Assembly (NCBI GenBank): GCA_030560485.1
Contig: JAKTTS010000010.1
Span: forward strand, 1-64,000
DNA: 64,000 bases
Direction: 5' to 3'
Origin: Ascoidea tarda (nom. inval.)
Lineage: Eukaryota; Ascomycota; Saccharomycetes; Ascoideales; Ascoideaceae
In this document: piece by piece, positions 27,525 to 38,055 of the stretch
Numbering within the stretch: position 1 is the first letter of the stretch
Layout of the letters: the number at the start of each line of letters is the position of its first letter
The notes under the pieces: generated by a model
Seen by the model: the letters and a program-made list of their open reading frames with translations, nothing else
What the model was told of the DNA's origin: nothing
The model's database searches: none
Program-made: the position numbers and the translations under genes

Positions 27525-29513
27525 ATGAACTCTGATTCAAATCAACAACAAAAGGACCGAATTTACATTCCACTCACCAAGTACCAAAGTTTTATTACCC
27601 CAGGCAATATCAATTTCCTAACAAAGCTACAATTATCAACTTCGAGTTTACAGAAATTATACGATGCTTATAACTCTCAAACATTAGTAGCCGTTAACAT
27701 TTCAAATCCTTTCACTGGAAACAGTGAAGCAAATGGCTTTTTAATCAAAATTCTTAATTTTAATTATAACCACCTTGATGATAACTCCTCAATAATCCAT
27801 TTTTTGCAGTTCCAAACTATTGAAAGGATTAATACAGATTTCATCAAAAGTAACGATTTTCCACTAGTCGAAGTCCAAAATGATCTCTCCGATTTCAACT
27901 CCAATGAATCTTCTTATTCAAAGATTATTGAATTAAATGATAGCCTTGATGACAAAAATAAACACCAAAATCATAATAACAACAACAATAACAGCACTAG
28001 TACCAATACTGCTAATATTTATAATAACAACAATTCAAATCCAATCTCAGATTCAAATCCAGTGTCATCCCTAAAAACATCTTTAATGCTAATCTTACCC
28101 ATTAATATATGCTTGTTTCCTGGAATGGAAGTCAACGATATTAAAATCATCAACCCAATTCAAAAACAAGCTATCATCGAAATAGCAAAACACAATAACG
28201 ATAACTTGAATCACAGAATAGGATTTTTCATGATTAAAAATAACCAAAACCTATCCAAAAATGATATCATAACTAACATTAACGATATTCACACCATTGG
28301 TGTCTCTGCTATTATCTCTTCTTATAGAATCTATATCGATCCAATCACGAAATTAGAATGCCTAAGTTTAAACATTGTAACCAAAAGTATCATTCAAATT
28401 GTTCAAATCATTTATCCAGAAGTCATCAAACAATTCAATGACGATTTCGAGCAATATGAAGGCATAAATCTCAATCGTTTAGTCTGCCTCTCAAATACTC
28501 AAAAATTAAAATACAATTTCGATTTGTCAAACATTAATAACATCTCACTTCTCCAACAACAAATGAACGTACTAATGAATAACTTGCTTATTTTAATCAA
28601 TTTCTCATCAACCTTTAAAGAATCTCACATTAAAAAATTTAAAAGATATTTCCAAAGACTATTCGCAAATTATAAATCTGATTTCCTATATTATCACAAT
28701 GAAATGTTAGACGCAAATAATATCGACTATAATAATGATATCAATTCATCGTCATCGTCCTCCTCCTCAAACTATAGTCAATATCATATCTCTGAGTATA
28801 ATGAACAAAATTTGTATGACTGCTCAATGGACTCAATCGATTTAATCATTGAAAAACACACATTCTTGATTGAACTATTAAAGATCTTTTATAAATTATC
28901 AATCTCAGGCGTTAATAATCGTGCTAATTATAATGATCTCTCCATTCAAAATAATAAAAAATTACAGTCAATCTTAGAATCCTTGAATTTATCTCAAAAG
29001 ACAAGATTGATTTCCAGCCTACTTAACAAAGAATATCTCAAGTTAAGATTTAAACTGATTATCAATTCAGATCCTAATAACTCCAAATCCACCACTTCCA
29101 TCAACAAAACTGCTTCGAATAAAAACAACTCAAGAATGTCTGATAATACCAAATCTCATCCAGCAAAGAAACTCAGAAAGGCAAAATCTGCTTATCAAAT
29201 ACCAATAAATTACTCTGATGTTCCTGTTCAAGACAGCAAATTCTATCCCCCAGATTTTTCAAATTCGCCTCTCAAAAGTCCCAATTCTTCGCCTTCAAAT
29301 TCACCAATTAATCCAAAGGTCCCATTAACTCCTAAAAAAACTGTTACTTTTGATAACGATTCAAACATAAAATGCAGACCATCTTACAGAACATGGCCTC
29401 CAATGAGTAGTTCTAAAATCAACAAACCAGGAACTGATTTTGAAAACATTGCTCCATTTCCTCAATTCAGTTATAATACAACTCCTCCTCTATCTTATCA
29501 AAGAAGATTTTAA
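27525..29513 (+). CDS. Lon N-terminal-domain protein 2, no ATPase or protease domain
   Basis: A 662-residue protein. Residues about 183-515 repeat the Lon/Pim1 N-domain pattern: LMLILPINICLFPGMEVNDIKIINPIQKQAI, then RIGFFMIKNNQN, DIHTIGVSAIISS, YEGINLNRLVCLS, and a helical end LQSILESLNLSQKTRLISSLLNKEYLKLRFKL. The ten residues IINPIQKQAI and the words YEGINL and LKYN are shared with the 20032-24225 protein, so the two are paralogues separated only by YVH1. The N-terminus (LTKYQSFITPGNINFLTKL... VAVNISNPFTGNSEANGFLIKILNF) could be a further beta-rich segment. The C-terminus is Ser/Pro/Asn-rich and basic (AKKLRKAKSAYQIP). There is no AAA+ or Ser-Lys protease motif and no obvious presequence. 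The ATG at 27525 is the first in frame. Function unknown. Confidence 0.7.
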   Translation: MNSDSNQQQKDRIYIPLTKYQSFITPGNINFLTKLQLSTSSLQKLYDAYNSQTLVAVNISNPFTGNSEANGFLIKILNFNYNHLDDNSSIIHFLQFQTIERINTDFIKSNDFPLVEVQNDLSDFNSNESSYSKIIELNDSLDDKNKHQNHNNNNNNSTSTNTANIYNNNNSNPISDSNPVSSLKTSLMLILPINICLFPGMEVNDIKIINPIQKQAIIEIAKHNNDNLNHRIGFFMIKNNQNLSKNDIITNINDIHTIGVSAIISSYRIYIDPITKLECLSLNIVTKSIIQIVQIIYPEVIKQFNDDFEQYEGINLNRLVCLSNTQKLKYNFDLSNINNISLLQQQMNVLMNNLLILINFSSTFKESHIKKFKRYFQRLFANYKSDFLYYHNEMLDANNIDYNNDINSSSSSSSSNYSQYHISEYNEQNLYDCSMDSIDLIIEKHTFLIELLKIFYKLSISGVNNRANYNDLSIQNNKKLQSILESLNLSQKTRLISSLLNKEYLKLRFKLIINSDPNNSKSTTSINKTASNKNNSRMSDNTKSHPAKKLRKAKSAYQIPINYSDVPVQDSKFYPPDFSNSPLKSPNSSPSNSPINPKVPLTPKKTVTFDNDSNIKCRPSYRTWPPMSSSKINKPGTDFENIAPFPQFSYNTTPPLSYQRRF

Positions 29514-30217
29514 CCATTAAAACAATCAATTTTACCCAGAAACACTTTTATATCTCATACTTAATATTCTATATTGCATCATCACTCGCTATCTTTTTTT
29601 GTTTGAAAGAAAACTCATTTAATCTCAATTTCATTTCTCCATTGTTTTTACTAAATACTTTTTTTTTTCAATTGGAATATTATCGCATTCGCTTATGTTA
29701 TATTTTTTTTGCTTGCTTTGTTTTAATGATACTCTCGCTATAGATTATAATGGTTAAATTTTTTTCTCATTTATCTCACTATTTTTTTTTAAAGTAATTT
29801 CTTTAGTTCTCATTTAAATTTCAAATTTTGAGATTTTTAATACTTTTAATACTCAACACTTGATAATTTCAATAACCTCAATACTTTTAATACTTTTAAT
29901 TTTAACAACTTAGTTGGCAAATACTTAATAATTTAATGGTTTGATTGTTTTTTCTTCAAGTTTAATTTTTCACATCTTCTCAATGTATATTATTATAAAA
30001 TTATGCTTACTAAATTGTATTGAGGCACAAATGTATATAGTCATTATCGAATAATAAAAAAATTCAAATAAAAATAAAAAGTAGATTGTGCAATTAAATC
30101 AGCTACAATAAATGTGTAAAGTAATGAGAATAAAAAAAAGGATAAATAAAAAACAAAAACTCATTCAATAAAACCAATATGAAAGAAATCAAAAAAAAAC
30201 CAAAAAAAAAACACAGT
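29514..30217. other. Convergent gap, Lon-N protein 2 / MTC1
   Basis: 704 bp of very AT-rich sequence: T-runs on the left, A-runs on the right, and repeated AATACTTTTAATAC words at about 29835-29900. No gene, RNA signature or conserved motif seen. Confidence 0.6.
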
Positions 30218-31687
30218 TTAAAAGCCCATTCTTTCGATTATATAATTTTGAGCCAACATTCCAATTGATAAATTCAAGCCATCTTTAACCCAGTCTTTCA
30301 CCCAATCAGTTGGGTCAATATAATCTTCTAAATTGTCATTTTCGTGATCTGTTTGCTGATTTTCATCACCATTTAGAGTGAGATTAGGGGAATCGCTTAA
30401 CCAATAAGCCCATTTTATTGGAAAAGATTGACTTTTTAATTCAATAGTTATATCATGCTCTAAATCCTTTAAAATGAATAGGAATTGGAAATTAGATTTA
30501 TCGTCATCTTTAATTTTAATCAAATTTTCCTGGCTTAAATTATTTGTACCAGAAACTGTTGGAATTACAGTTATAAAAATATGGGATAGTCTTGAACTTA
30601 TTTCCTTTTGTTGAAGCTTTTCAATTGTTGATAAATTTTTATTTATAGTAGCTAAAGTTTTAATACCATCATCGATGTTAGCGGTTAATAATTTTTCGGC
30701 ATTCAAATCACTACCAGTGAAGAAGTCTAATTTTTTTTTAATTGAATCAGAATCATCATCATATAATTTAGCCATTTCTAATAAAGATATTAATTTGAAA
30801 TTTTCATTGTTATTTGAATTTGAGAAATTGTTGTTGATTTCGATTAAAATAGAACCTTGAACTTGGCTCAAGACCTTGTTAAAATTTTTATAAACCAAAT
30901 AATTAAAATAATTAAAATTTTTTAATTGATCGTTAATTAGATATATTTTTAAGACTTCGTCATATTGATAATATGTTTTAAAGGATTGTTGCTGAGATAG
31001 ATGAGAAGTTTTTGATTTAATTTGAGATACAAAAGAGTTTAGAAAACCTCCAACCTTTTCGGTTGAGGTTTCTATTGTTCTTGAAATTTGATCAGGGTTG
31101 GGCATTTGAGTTGAAGATTTAGAGCCAGTTTCAATGATTTTTTCTTTTGCCTTTGATGAAAAGTCCTCAACTACATGAGAAGCACTATCGAAAAATGAGT
31201 TAACAGTTTTTGAGCCTGATGAGCCCCACCAATTTGAAAAGGAAGTTATTGGGTCATTAACAATTATATTGTTGTCGCTGTTGTTGTTATTGTTATTTCT
31301 GGTGTCTTCGGGAGTGGATTGGTCCAATTGAACTTTGTTTTCAGGTTTTTCAACTTCAGCGATGTATTTTTTTTCGTCAAGAGGTTTTTTTTCTTCTTCT
31401 TTGTCAATTTCAGGGTCTTTGAACTCAACTTTTTTTGTGATTTCAGATTCGCTTTTTTTCTTTTGAGATAATAAAGAGGAATCATTGGCAGATTGAACAA
31501 GAGAAGACTTGATTGGCTTTAACGAAGACTTTGACTTGTCAGCATTTTGAGTCAATTCATCTAAAAAGTCTAATATATCATTGTCAGGACTATCAGCTTT
31601 GATTGCAGAGTTATCCTTATGGTCAGGAAGGGAATCGAGGAAATCCAACATGTCGTCAGCTTCGCTGGACTGTTTTGGCGCAGACAT
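30218..31687 (-). CDS. MTC1: Mtc1-like protein (maintenance of telomere capping 1 family)
   Basis: The family is defined by short N-terminal FLDxL motifs and a WW(G/S)SSGS segment. Here DDMLDFLDSLP and DNDILDFLDELTQ occur near the N-terminus. ITSFSNWWGSSGSKTVNSFFDSASHVVEDF lies in the middle, followed by a folded C-terminal half ending DYIDPTDWVKDWVKDGLNLSIGMLAQNYIIERMGF. S. cerevisiae Mtc1 (478 residues) is a cytosolic protein linked genetically to cdc13 telomere capping and physically to COPI vesicles. The frame extends to 31948 only through a TTG and a Cys/Trp-rich stretch that looks non-coding. The ATG at 31687 (MSAPKQSSEADD) gives 489 residues and is preferred. It is divergent from the AcrB-like gene. 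Confidence 0.72.
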   Translation of the reverse strand: MSAPKQSSEADDMLDFLDSLPDHKDNSAIKADSPDNDILDFLDELTQNADKSKSSLKPIKSSLVQSANDSSLLSQKKKSESEITKKVEFKDPEIDKEEEKKPLDEKKYIAEVEKPENKVQLDQSTPEDTRNNNNNNSDNNIIVNDPITSFSNWWGSSGSKTVNSFFDSASHVVEDFSSKAKEKIIETGSKSSTQMPNPDQISRTIETSTEKVGGFLNSFVSQIKSKTSHLSQQQSFKTYYQYDEVLKIYLINDQLKNFNYFNYLVYKNFNKVLSQVQGSILIEINNNFSNSNNNENFKLISLLEMAKLYDDDSDSIKKKLDFFTGSDLNAEKLLTANIDDGIKTLATINKNLSTIEKLQQKEISSRLSHIFITVIPTVSGTNNLSQENLIKIKDDDKSNFQFLFILKDLEHDITIELKSQSFPIKWAYWLSDSPNLTLNGDENQQTDHENDNLEDYIDPTDWVKDWVKDGLNLSIGMLAQNYIIERMGF

Positions 31688-32051
31688 TTTCCAATACAAA
31701 CAAAAGATCCAGATCACACAGCAAAAACGACAAGCAGCAAAAACAGTTGCAGCTTCTTTGATACAATGCTCCAGCTCTGGGATGAACCAAACAAAGCGAT
31801 AAAAACAGCTGGTGCCTTTCAACTCAGTCCCAAGAAAGATCCACTGCGATGGAGCTCGGATGGCACACGCACAAAGCTGCAACCTAAGACACCCCCACAT
31901 ACTGCACTGTGCGGCATAATTACATTGAAACCGCACAGATGGTACCAATTTCCAACGCCAGTGCCACGGGTCGCTCTTCTGAGCTGGACACAGAAATGCT
32001 TCAACTTCTGTTCAGCTCAAAGAACCTCTTCTAGAGAACTGGTTGGTGAAC
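31688..32051. promoter_or_regulatory. Divergent MTC1 / AcrB-like promoter
   Basis: A 364-bp head-to-head gap, GC-richer than the gene bodies. It contains ACACCCCCACAT at 31889-31900, one mismatch from the Rap1 consensus. No convincing TATA box was found. Confidence 0.3.
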
Positions 32052-33020
32052 ATGAACGTCCAGACTGCCTCTTCCAACAACAGCAGCTCTGCCAGCAACA
32101 ACAGTGCCAGCAGCAATGGTATAAAAACCTCCTTGTCTTCCAGTGCAAGTGCTGCCAGTTCCAACACTAACACATCCACCAATGCCAGCAGCAATATGGA
32201 GCTCACCGAGACCTTGATACCTGCTCATTCTCTAGCTGACACAATGGCTCTTACTTTGATATTTATTTGTTTCCCACAATCTTTGAGTTGCATCTTGTTG
32301 GGCTTGTATGCTTTGTCAGCTTCTTCGAGAGCAATTGTTGCCAAATTATTGGGAACTTCCTTCAAGTCGTCAAATCTGACAAGCACTTCCACAGCCACTA
32401 ATGCCAACACTGGTAGTACCACCATCAGCAATTCCAGCAACATTAACGTCTCCTCCAATGCAAACAGCACTAATTCTGCTGCTAATAATAGTAGCAATAA
32501 TAGCAGCAATAATACTAACAATTTACAAACTCCTTTCATATCTATAGTGCCCCCTTCACCTCCCTTAAATGCTACAAATCCTAATAATAATCTGTCCCCT
32601 TTACAGAATTCAAACACAACTAGCAGTATAAGTCCAATTAACCATTTTCAAACTCTATTGCTTCCTGCTTCTTTTTCTTTGTTAGTCGACATAACCATAT
32701 CATTAATTTTAAATTACCTATGTCCACCTTCGATAATTAGATTTATAATTTTATTGGCAAAATCAACTTTAGCTTCATCTTTAACTGGTTCCAAAAGTCT
32801 CTTTTTAAGAGCAATTTTGACCTCTCTCTTAATCATAATTTTTGAAAAATTGTCAAATTTATTTTTCAGTTTTTTAATTGAAAATTATTTAAATTATTTT
32901 AAAATTTTAAAGGATTTGGATAGTTCTTTTCAATCAAACTTATTTAACTTAAATTACACTCTAAATTTAAGTTTTGAAAATTGTTTAAATTTCATATTAA
33001 GTTTTATAAATAATATATTA

Positions 33021-33054
<34 letters not shown>

Positions 33055-35726
33055 GTAATAATGTTATTATTGACAGTAGCAATAACATAACTTCAATTAC
33101 TCAAAACACTCAAATAATTACCACGACTATTAACGTTGCCACAAATGTTTTACTTAACGACACCACAAATATTCCAGGTTTTTCTTTTGATTGGTTTTCT
33201 TTTAAAACATTTTCAAAGTCCTATTGGAAGGCCTCCTTTTTCATAACTTCTCATTTATACTCTGGCTTATCCTTTCATGCTTTATTACTTGGAATATCTC
33301 CGGGTATTAGAAATTTCTTTTTAATTAAAATTTATTCTCAATCCTTAGATCAGTTATCGACTTTGTCTCCTTTGTCAAAAGTTCAGGGATTAATTAATAA
33401 TAATAGCACTAATAACAAAACTTCCAATAATAACACTTCCAATAATAACATCTCCAATAATAGTATAAATTCATCTAATATAATTCAAAATCAACTTTCA
33501 AATAATATTATTAATTCAAACTTTAATAATTTTGATAATGATGAACAAGCAAATATTGAAATTCCAAATGAGGTGGCTAATCTAAGACTACCTTATGATA
33601 ACTGTGATTTGAACAAACAATCTTCATTTAGTGATAATAACTCAAATAATTCAAATGAACAGAATAACTCTAATAATAAAAATATTAACGAAAATTTAAC
33701 CACTAATAATAATAATAGTAACAATAACAATAACAATAACAGTAATAATAACAGTAATAATAATAGTAATAATAGTAGTAATAACAATAATAATAATAAC
33801 AAAAATAACAAAAATAACAATAACAGCAACAATAGCAATGCTAATAACAGAACGAATGGGAAATATTGTGAGACTGAAAACAATATTGCACAAAATTATA
33901 ATCAAAAACGTAATAATCAAAACTCTGATTCAAATGATTTGGCACCTGCTGCATATCCAAGTAATAATAACATGAATGAAAACGAAATTAACGAGTCTAT
34001 AATTAACAATTTATTTTCAACATCTACAGTTGTTGCAACTAATTTTGAAAATTTTTGTACATTACCATTTAACTCGTCACCTATTATTAGAAAATCCAAT
34101 AAGAAATTAGCACAGATCAGAGAAAGCCAACCATTGTGGTCATTGGTTGCAGCAACAAAATCAATGTTCACAAGACCAGACATATTTTCTGGTAAAACCT
34201 CATTGGATGATGAATTGGAAAATAAAAAAACAGTTACAGTTAAAGAAATTTATGTTCTACCAGATATCACTATCAGATCATTTATTTGCTTTATTAGCGA
34301 AACGACAATTGGAGTTCAAATCAATGATATTATTATAAATGATTTAATTGTGAAAGTTAATAAAGTCATTTGGAGACAAGTTTCAAGCGGATCATTTAAT
34401 AATAACGAATTGATTATTGTTGGGGGACTTGGTCCAAATATTCAATATGACTTGGAATTTATTGATTTAGTGCCCAATTATAAGAAAATTAATATTATTG
34501 ATAATAAAGAAGAAACAGTAGAATTATTATTAGCTACTCATACAGTTAGCACATTAGGGACTAATAAGAATAGTGGTAATAATAATGGTGGCAATAATGG
34601 CGCTAATAATAATTCAAATGGAGATAACAATAATAACGAATTAATTGTTAATAAGAAATTGACCCCATTGGATACATTACAACAAAGTTTGAAGACCACA
34701 AATGTTTTGATTAATATCAATCGAAATAAATTGAAAAACATTCGAAAGCAGTCAAGTAAGATGATTAACGGAATAAAAAGTGAAGTTAACCAATTGAAAT
34801 CTCGAGTTGAAAGTGAATCAACAACAGATAAAACAGTTATTAAGATAGAAAGATTGCAACATGAAGAAAGTGTCTTAGAAGCTGAAGCATTGCGTTTAGA
34901 AAAGGAAGAGGAAAACTTAGGAGACCAAGAGAATGATTTACAAGATTTATATTTGGAAAAGAAGTTTAACTTTGAGAAATTGCAAAGAAAATTTCAAAAT
35001 TTTGAAAAACAGCAAGATAGCGAGGTTCGAGAATACGAAAAACAAATAAATAAATTAAATAATGAATTAAAAGCAGTTAATACTAAAAAAGAGAAATTTT
35101 TAGGTAAAAAAAACCGAAATTTAGCTGAGTATAATAAAAATTATAAAGAAATAGAAAATTTGAAAAATGAGTATTTAAACAAGAAAAAAATTGAAAGGGA
35201 AGAACTAATTCAAAAAAGAGAGAAATTGATTCATGTGTTCAAGAAGGAGGTTGAGAATCTCGAGACTCTTACAAAGTATTATTTAAAGGAAATCGATCAA
35301 CTAAAGAGAAAACAACGAGGGGAACTTATAGTTGATGATAAGCCTCCTACCGATGCTGACAAAAAACAAGTTACAAGTGGAAATGATGACAAGAATGAAG
35401 ATGGAAACGATATCTCTAGCTCCAACATATTGGCAAGCACCAGTGTCAATACCAGTTTAAATGTTCTTCAAAGTGATTTTAGCAATTTAACTGGAAATCA
35501 TGGACTTGGAATAAAACCATCTGAGATAGCATGCACTCAAGTTCCTCTGCAAAGCGCAGCTGTTGTCTCTACTGGAGTTGTGATGAAGAAGGAAAACAGT
35601 GGTTCTTCTGGAACCAAGAAAACAGGTAAGAAGAAAAAGAGCCAAAAAAACAAAGCCAATACTGCGCAGGCCGGTGGTGCTAACAAAAAGGGCAAGAATA
35701 AGAACAGGAAGGATGGCAAAAAGTAA
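32052..35726 (+). CDS. AcrB/Nnf2-like multispanning protein with C-terminal coiled coil
   Basis: A 1224-residue protein. After a Ser/Asn-rich start come hydrophobic segments: about residues 60-85 (MALTLIFICFPQSLSCILLGLYAL), two or three between about 205 and 290 (LLLPASFSLLVDITISLILNYL, IIRFIILLAKSTLASSL, FLRAILTSLLIIIFEKLSNLFFSFLI), and one near 400-425 (ASFFITSHLYSGLSFHALLLG). A very long Asn-rich spacer leads to a folded block (LWSLVAATKSMFTRPDIF... IYVLPDITIRSFICFISETTIGVQ) and a long coiled coil at about 890-1095. The tail is Lys-rich. This order matches A. nidulans AcrB, a ubiquitination-network protein with transmembrane segments and a coiled coil, and possibly S. cerevisiae Nnf2; I recognise the architecture more than the sequence. 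The upstream TTG at 32043 is not the start; ATG 32052 is. Confidence 0.55.
33021..33860 (+). repeat. AAT/AAC-rich microsatellites coding Asn runs
   Basis: Two blocks in the AcrB-like gene, (AAT)n at about 33021-33054 and a mixed AAT/AAC/AGT array at about 33700-33860, encode long Asn/Ser tracts. The second block is the longest Asn tract in the window. Confidence 0.85.
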
Positions 35727-36028
35727 GGCCACTCTCATATGTCGACGGTAAAGCAGTAAAAGCAATAAACCCACATACTATAGCTGACTCTTCCGCCACA
35801 ACACCGCCACAACACCATCCCGGACAAACAGTGGCAAATGAAATCACGTGAATGTCACGCGTGTTACATGTCCAGTCTTCTGTGGTCAATGCAACCAACA
35901 CGGTGGGTCGCTCCTTCCTCGAAGCATGTTCTCAGCGCCAACAGAAGAAGCAGAGGAAGCAGAGGAAGCACTGCCAGTTGAAAGTATCTGATTACGCCTG
36001 ATTCGAGAGTGTTGCCGGCTGTTTGACA
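35727..36028. promoter_or_regulatory. Velvet gene upstream region
   Basis: A 302-bp, GC-richer gap between the AcrB-like gene and the first exon of the velvet gene. It contains CACGTG (35845-35850) followed 6 bp later by ACGCGT (35857-35862), both inside TCACG(T/C)G-like words. No TATA box is clear. Confidence 0.4.
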
Positions 36029-38055
36029 ATGAATGAGCTATCTGAGGGTATGTATTGCTGCTGTGCTGGCGTTGCCTGCTCGTTGTTTGGCGTTTGCACC
36101 CAGTTCCCACTGCTTTTGTCGCTGTGGTTGCAATGCTGATGGGTTTTTAACCATCGATAAAGGAGCCTATCAACTAACTTTGCTCTGTTGTTGCTGTCTG
36201 TGAAGAGGACTATGCCTATCAACTAATAATTGGCCAGCAGCCTGTAAGGGCTCGAATGTGTGGTCTTGGAGACAAAGATAGAAGACAAATTTCTCCTCCA
36301 CCATGCATCCAGCTCGTTATCTTGAACAAACATGATAACACTCCAATTAACCTATATCATATCAAGGACAGATTAAATTATATGCTTGTAGCCGAATTAT
36401 GGCACGCCAATAAAATGACTAACTTGTCTATCATTTCAACCCAATCGACTTCATCACAGTCAGTTCCAAGATTGAATCATAATTCTTTGAACAATTCTTT
36501 GAACAACTCTTTGAACAACGCTTTAACCAATGATTTGAATCATTTAAGCCATTTGACTCAATTAAATCAAATAACCCAAAATGGCTATAATTACAACGAT
36601 TTTGGCTCAAACAAAACCTTTAATGACTTGCAAAACCAGATCGACAATAATAATATGAGCAATATCGACACTATAATTAGCAATAACATGACTAATATTG
36701 ATAATATGGAAAATATTGATAATATCAATAAATTCAACAGCCTTACCAATGGCCACAATAGTAATAACGGGAATACTAATGACAACACTAACGATATCAA
36801 TAACAATAATAGTAGCAACAACCAAATCAACAATGATAGTAACGATAATAATATATTTACTTCAAACGATAACTTGTTAGACAAAATAGATACAAACCTA
36901 ACCAACTACAAATCTCAATTAGATATCCAAGATAACCATAGTGACCAAGTCAATAGAAACGGTAACAGCAATGCTAACGGTAACAATGATGATAACACCA
37001 ACAACGGAGCCTCTAATATCCAAAATGATGTAGCACTTGAAAATGCAAATAACAACGTCATGTCCATTATTAACGATGACAATAACAATAATGCTAATGG
37101 CAACGAATCTAATAATATCAATAGTCTTGATAATGAACAACCAGAAATCCCAAATGTCCATTCAACTTTAATATATGACAAGATCTTGGATCCAACTTCC
37201 CCAACTAGAAATTTAATTGGTAATACTGTTTCAAATGTTCTAGAATTAAACGATACCAGTAATACCAGGGGTTTATGGTTTGTTTTTCCTGATTTGTCCG
37301 TTAGAATTGAAGGTAAATTTACTTTGAAGTTTTGTCTCTTTAAAATTTCTCCTTACTACCTATTAAAATCTATTGATTCTTCATTAGGTAATGACTCGCC
37401 CTCATCTCCAAATTCTCCAGTAGATGATTCATCAAATCAAATGAATTGGTCAATTCCAATTTTAAAATCAACTTTTAGCGAACCTTTCACTGTTTATAGT
37501 GCCAAAAAGTTTCCTGGTGTTACGCCCTCAAGCCCCTTAAGTACTATTTTTGCTGAACAAGGTGTTAAAATACCAACAAAAAGATATACAAACAGAAAGA
37601 AAAATAACTCGATTTCCTCATCATCAAGTTCAAGAGCTTCAAACCATAGAGTTGGATCTTCTCCAACTTCTAACCTTAATGCAATCGCAGATGCGAGTAT
37701 AAATTTGAATTCTGATGATGAAATCAACAGTAATGATAATTTAAATTTATCAAATTTAAATAATCTAAATAATGCTAATATTGATGCCAATATTGATGCC
37801 AGTATTGATGGTAGCATTGATGGTAGCATCGATAATAATATTGATAAAATCAATAATGATGCCACTAACACCGCTGTTACTGCTAATAACGGCGATGATG
37901 ATGAAAATAAAAATGAGAAATTACTCAATAATTTAATTGGCAAAAACACTATTAATGTTACTAATAGTAATGACAATACTAATAACCATAGATTTGATCA
38001 TTCTCAAATACCCAAATCTCCTCCTATAACTATTAATGCAAGAATTTCAAAGTAG
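36029..38055 (+). CDS. Velvet-domain regulator (VelB/VosA type), two exons
   Basis: Velvet proteins are NF-kappaB-like DNA-binding regulators of development and secondary metabolism in filamentous fungi. The signature here is QQPVRARMCGLGDKDRRQISPPPCIQL followed, after an Asn-rich insertion of some 250 residues, by GLWFVFPDLSVRIEGKFTLKFCLF and SEPFTVYSAKKFPGVTPSSPLSTIFAEQGVKIPTKR. The first ATG of the long frame (36256) falls inside the signature. The frame stays open upstream to 36178 and codes the conserved residues, but has no ATG. I therefore infer exon 1 at 36029-36047 (MNELSE plus one base) and exon 2 at 36206-38055, giving MNELSEEDYAYQLIIGQQ as N-terminus. Split velvet domains are known in VelB and VosA. 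The C-terminal region is Asn/Asp-rich. The family assignment is strong; the subtype is a guess. Confidence 0.85.
36048..36205 (+). other. Intron of the velvet gene
   Basis: 5' splice site GTATGT (36048-36053), branch site AACTAAC (36172-36178), 3' splice site AAG ending at 36205, 27 bases after the branch site. Length 158. Splicing joins a one-base remainder G to AG to make a Glu codon and restores the reading frame into the conserved velvet N-terminus. A second option is the AG at 36207 with an ATG at 36033, which also stays in frame (MSYLR-DYAYQ). Confidence 0.8.

Noticed and set aside
31688-31948. N-terminal extension of MTC1 to 31948
   Set aside because: It starts with TTG and codes a Cys/Trp-rich stretch unlike the family; MSAPKQSSEADD at 31687 fits.
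33593-33920. Antisense Leu- or Ile-rich ORFs opposite Asn runs
   Set aside because: These are mirror frames of AAT/AAC repeats in real genes.
36256-36258. ATG 36256 as start of the velvet protein
   Set aside because: It falls inside the conserved RARMCGxGDKDRR motif, and the conserved residues before it are coded in the same open frame; an upstream exon fits better.
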